DNA from: Arabidopsis thaliana
Taxonomy: Eukaryota > Streptophyta > Magnoliopsida > Brassicales > Brassicaceae
Length of the DNA: 64,000 bases
Direction of reading: 5' to 3'
Assembly (NCBI RefSeq): GCF_000001735.4
Contig: NC_003076.8
Coordinates: 21,951,835 to 22,015,834, forward strand
Below are positions 61,422 to 64,000 of the stretch, piece by piece (position 1 is the first letter of the stretch; the number at the start of each line of letters is the position of its first letter). The position numbers were made by a program, and so were the translations under genes. The notes below the pieces were generated by a model. The model made no database searches. It saw only the letters and a list, made by a program, of their open reading frames with translations, and was not told the DNA's origin.

Positions 61422-61763
61422 GTCTGTTTATTTGCTTTCTTTTAACATAATCGCATTTTATTTATTGATTAACGAAATACAAGATCGGTAGCGGTAAACC
61501 AACAAAAAACAGAAATGCTAAAGAAAGAAAAAATAATGCTGCGCTCTCTAGCATTCTGTGTTAGCAAATTCGCCCTTGACGTTGCTAAGAAGTTTGTTCA
61601 GCATTTCATGTGGTTGATTATAATGTTATTAATGTCCATTTTTGCCATAATAATTGATCGAAAATTCATCTTTTTTTATATTATAAATCATAGTAACGTA
61701 CTACATTTGAATGCAGGGTAGAAGTAGAATTTCTTTTCTTTGTATTTCATTTGTTTTGTTAGT

Positions 61764-61827
61764 AATTTGCTGTGGCATAGCTGTTCTCTTACACAGATGG
61801 TATAAGAACAGCTATACCACAGCAATT
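61764..61827. repeat. Imperfect inverted repeat (about 28-bp arms)
   Basis: The left arm AATTTGCTGTGGCATAGCTG... pairs with the right arm ending CTATACCACAGCAATT, with one bulge and a few mismatches around a 7-base loop. It resembles a very short MITE or fold-back remnant. No coding frame crosses it. Confidence 0.75.
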
Positions 61828-61931
61828 GGTCATACTATATATTAATATGCAAGTAAGTATGTATGGTAAAAGAATTAAAAAACGAATTTATGGTTATGAA
61901 TAAGTATTGACCAATGACCATTTCTTGTAAT

Positions 61932-61939
61932 TATAAATA
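61932..61939 (+). promoter_or_regulatory. TATA box of DEFL member D
   Basis: TATAAATA followed by GACTTAATA; a near copy of this promoter block sits at about 63,260-63,283 before the relic. Confidence 0.7.
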
Positions 61940-62043
61940 GACTTAATATGTACATGCCTGCAAATTGATAAGCAAGAAAAAACAATAGTAAATATAACAA
62001 GATTTAGTTAAAGGATTTGAAAGTGTGTAAGAAATTGAATTGT

Positions 62044-62487
62044 ATGAAGATGGAATCCTCAAAAATGTTGGTTGTATTCACCCTCATGGTTCTCATCGCA
62101 GTCTCCTCCGATCTAGTCTCCGGTATCTAAAAGCTCATTTAAAATTTTCAGCATTATTTACCAAAATACCTCTTCAAGTTTTTAAAAGTATTTTTAAAAC
62201 AGAAAAGTATTCTTTAAATTATTATTATTGTAACATTTGTGGTTTTATTTTAGGAGTGGGTTTTACTTATTTGTGTGTCTTAAATACATTTTGTCAATGA
62301 ATTTGATTTCCGAATAGGTAATTTTGCATCCGGGGAGGCTTCGAGTCAACTGTGCTTCAATCCTTGCACTCCTCAACTTGGCAATAACGAGTGCAATACG
62401 ATTTGTATGAACAAGAAATACAAAGAAGGTTCTTGTGTTGGTTTTGGAATTCCCCCTACTTCCAAATATTGTTGCTGTAAAACTTAA
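62044..62487 (+). CDS. LCR83: Defensin-like secreted peptide (LCR83-type), member D
   Basis: Two exons (62044-62122, 62318-62487) encode 82 residues. The signal peptide is MESSKMLVVFTLMVLIAVSS after two extra residues (MK). The mature part has the cysteine plan LCFNPC, ECNTIC, SC and YCCCK. Splice sites are GT-AG in phase 1 and the frame is intact. The sequence and position near the end of the cluster fit LCR83 (At5g54225), but without a search the number is less sure than the family. The TATA box lies 105 bases upstream. A secreted peptide of the low-molecular-weight cysteine-rich family; its target is unknown. Confidence 0.8.
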
Positions 62488-63259
62488 ATAGTTATTAATT
62501 AGAGTTTGAACGATAATAATATTGATATGTTTTTTACTAGTTGAATAATAATATAAGATTTGATCTAATGAGATTAGCACATTTTATTGATTATGTATTT
62601 ATGTTGATATATTTTGAATCTGATAACACGCTTCTAGCGATAGGAAGTGGATCTCGATGACCTTGGCACGGCTCGCGAGTCCGGTCAATTTAGAAGTGAT
62701 TTGCGTTTCTATGAAGTTTGGGATGTTATAACAAGTTGCTTCATGGTTCATGCAATTTGTTTTTGTTTTTCATGCAATTTGTTAGTTTTATCTTAGTTTA
62801 CTTTGTTTTGTATCTTTGGTGTGTAACAAGTTACTCCTCGTAGATTCGATTACAATCGTGCTACAAAGGCATTTCATCATGCATATGCGATATAACGTAG
62901 CTGATTGGCTTTGCGAATTTGAGAAACTTAAGGCCCAGCTCAGTTTAAACCTGTTGTAAGAAACAAAATTGTTGTGTTTGAGATTTATTATCTAGTCTTG
63001 TCATTTGGATCGACAAACGCAGACCCATATCCAAATTCTATTATATATAATAACACAACTTGTTGAAGTCAAACTTAGGATAGAAAGAAATCAAGATTTT
63101 TTTATCTTCCTTTGAAATGTGGGCAGGTTACTACATTGCCAAAGACTACACAATAATGGTCAATTGGCTTGTATAGTTAAAAAAAAAACGAAAATAATGG
63201 AAATAACTATGAGTTAATAGTTAATTAGTTATGACTCGTATGGCCAAACGACCATGTCA
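62488..63259. other. Intergenic with a GC-richer patch
   Basis: After the member D 3' flank, 62,630-62,700 is unusually GC-rich for the region (gacctTGGCACGGCTCGCGAGTCCGGTC-like) and reads like a fragment of some other gene or element, which I cannot identify. A repeat of catgcaatttgtt occurs twice near 62,751-62,783. Confidence 0.4.
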
Positions 63260-63382
63260 TGTAACTACAAATAGACTTAATAGCGTGCAGAGAGATTTGT
63301 GTGATGAAGAAATACAAAGGAGGTTCTTGTGTTCCCTATGGAATTCTCTTTGTTTTCCAAAATTGTTGTTGTAAAAACTAAC
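63260..63382 (+). pseudogene. Relic DEFL gene: duplicated promoter joined directly to exon 2
   Basis: The block catgtaactac/aaatagacttaatag (about 63,260-63,283) matches the promoter of member D (TTATAAATAGACTTAATA). It is followed at once by sequence coding CREICVMKKYKGGSC and NCCCKN (about 63,285-63,380), the second half of the mature peptide. Signal-peptide exon and intron are missing, so a deletion has fused the promoter to the end of the gene. It cannot make a secreted peptide. Confidence 0.75.
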
Positions 63383-64000
63383 TAATTATTACTTATAAAT
63401 TCTCTCCCCAGTAATATACACATTTTTTCTCATACAATATCTATAAGTACAAGTATATAATTTATTTATTTCATATCATTGCATGATTTTATTGTATTTT
63501 TATGGCCGCAAGGTTCAATGAATGGTTAGGCGTATGTATTTTTTTTTCCAATAATCCAAGAGACTAGAATGGACCACATATTTATAAAATACTATGATGT
63601 GTATGTCTCTATACACATACATAAGTGTCATTCAGTCAATTACAGAATTTCAAAGTAGCATCTAGCTACTACTTAATTTATGTTATAGTTGATAGTAGCT
63701 ATTTTTGATATATCTCATCTCACTGTATGAACAGTTTTATAACTTGGGTTTGGTGTTTCGAACAACGTTGACTATATATTTTCTATTTTAATCTTTCATA
63801 CACATTTTCTCATAGTGGATAACTATTTAAATCTTCCTTTTAGGTGTATTACTATTTATTTGTGCTGATTTCAAACCAATCATAAGGGAAAACAAGTCGA
63901 TTATTTCTTTTTTCTTGTATTATGAAATTGAAAACTCCCCTTTATGAGTCTATGACCAATTAAATATAATCACTATTGTCTCCTGCTCCACCAAATGTGT
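63383..64000. other. Right-edge intergenic tract
   Basis: AT-rich. No gene, RNA or element end is seen before the window ends. Confidence 0.5.

Larger units (their letters stand above)
61422..62043. other. Intergenic with a hairpin and the member D promoter
   Basis: Holds a hairpin at 61764-61827 (listed separately) and TATAAATA at 61932-61939, 105 bases before the ATG of member D. Confidence 0.6.

Noticed and set aside
61764-61827. Hairpin as a microRNA precursor
   Set aside because: The arms pair along nearly their whole length around a tiny loop, unlike a plant precursor, and no target was recognised.

Overview
The window is nuclear DNA of a crucifer, almost certainly Arabidopsis thaliana chromosome 5. 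The order of recognisable genes matches, from memory, the interval from about At5g54090 to At5g54225. The base composition is AT-rich, introns are short with GT-AG borders, and most genes are plant-specific or plastid-related. No database was searched; gene names rest on recognised protein sequence and gene order.

Left part (1-16 kb): a truncated MutS2-like gene, a small repeat-bearing myristoylation-motif protein, a stomatin-like mitochondrial SPFH protein (SLP2) on the minus strand, then on the plus strand a VAP33/MSP-domain protein (MAMI) with a solo LTR in one intron, an EF-hand protein fused to an endonuclease/exonuclease/phosphatase fold, and the auxin-conjugate amidohydrolase homologue ILL3.

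Middle (16-46 kb): a long gene-poor tract holds a non-autonomous Mutator-like element with 9-bp target duplications, a 63-codon gene and a tandem pair of RIN13-like genes on the minus strand. It is followed by OMT1 (caffeate/5-hydroxyferulate/flavonol O-methyltransferase), a small Avr9/Cf-9-elicited-type protein, a START-domain membrane protein, plastid mTERF8/PTAC15, a U3 snoRNA gene with a plant Pol III USE/TATA promoter, PORA and a WD40 protein. PORA and PTAC15 act in the plastid (chlorophyll synthesis and plastid gene expression) but lie on opposite strands with U3 between them.

Right part (46-64 kb): a 4.7-kb intergenic tract, then an OPR (12-oxophytodienoate reductase-like) pseudogene whose first exon is split after codon 5 by a near-complete Ty1/copia element (181-bp LTRs, 5-bp target duplication). 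Next come an intronless FCP1-like HAD phosphatase with a copy of part of its own exon downstream, and a defensin-like (LCR/DEFL) cluster of three good genes or near-genes, one decaying member and one relic. No operon-like logic links these genes. The most dynamic parts are the retroelement/OPR locus and the DEFL cluster. I saw no clearly unprecedented system.
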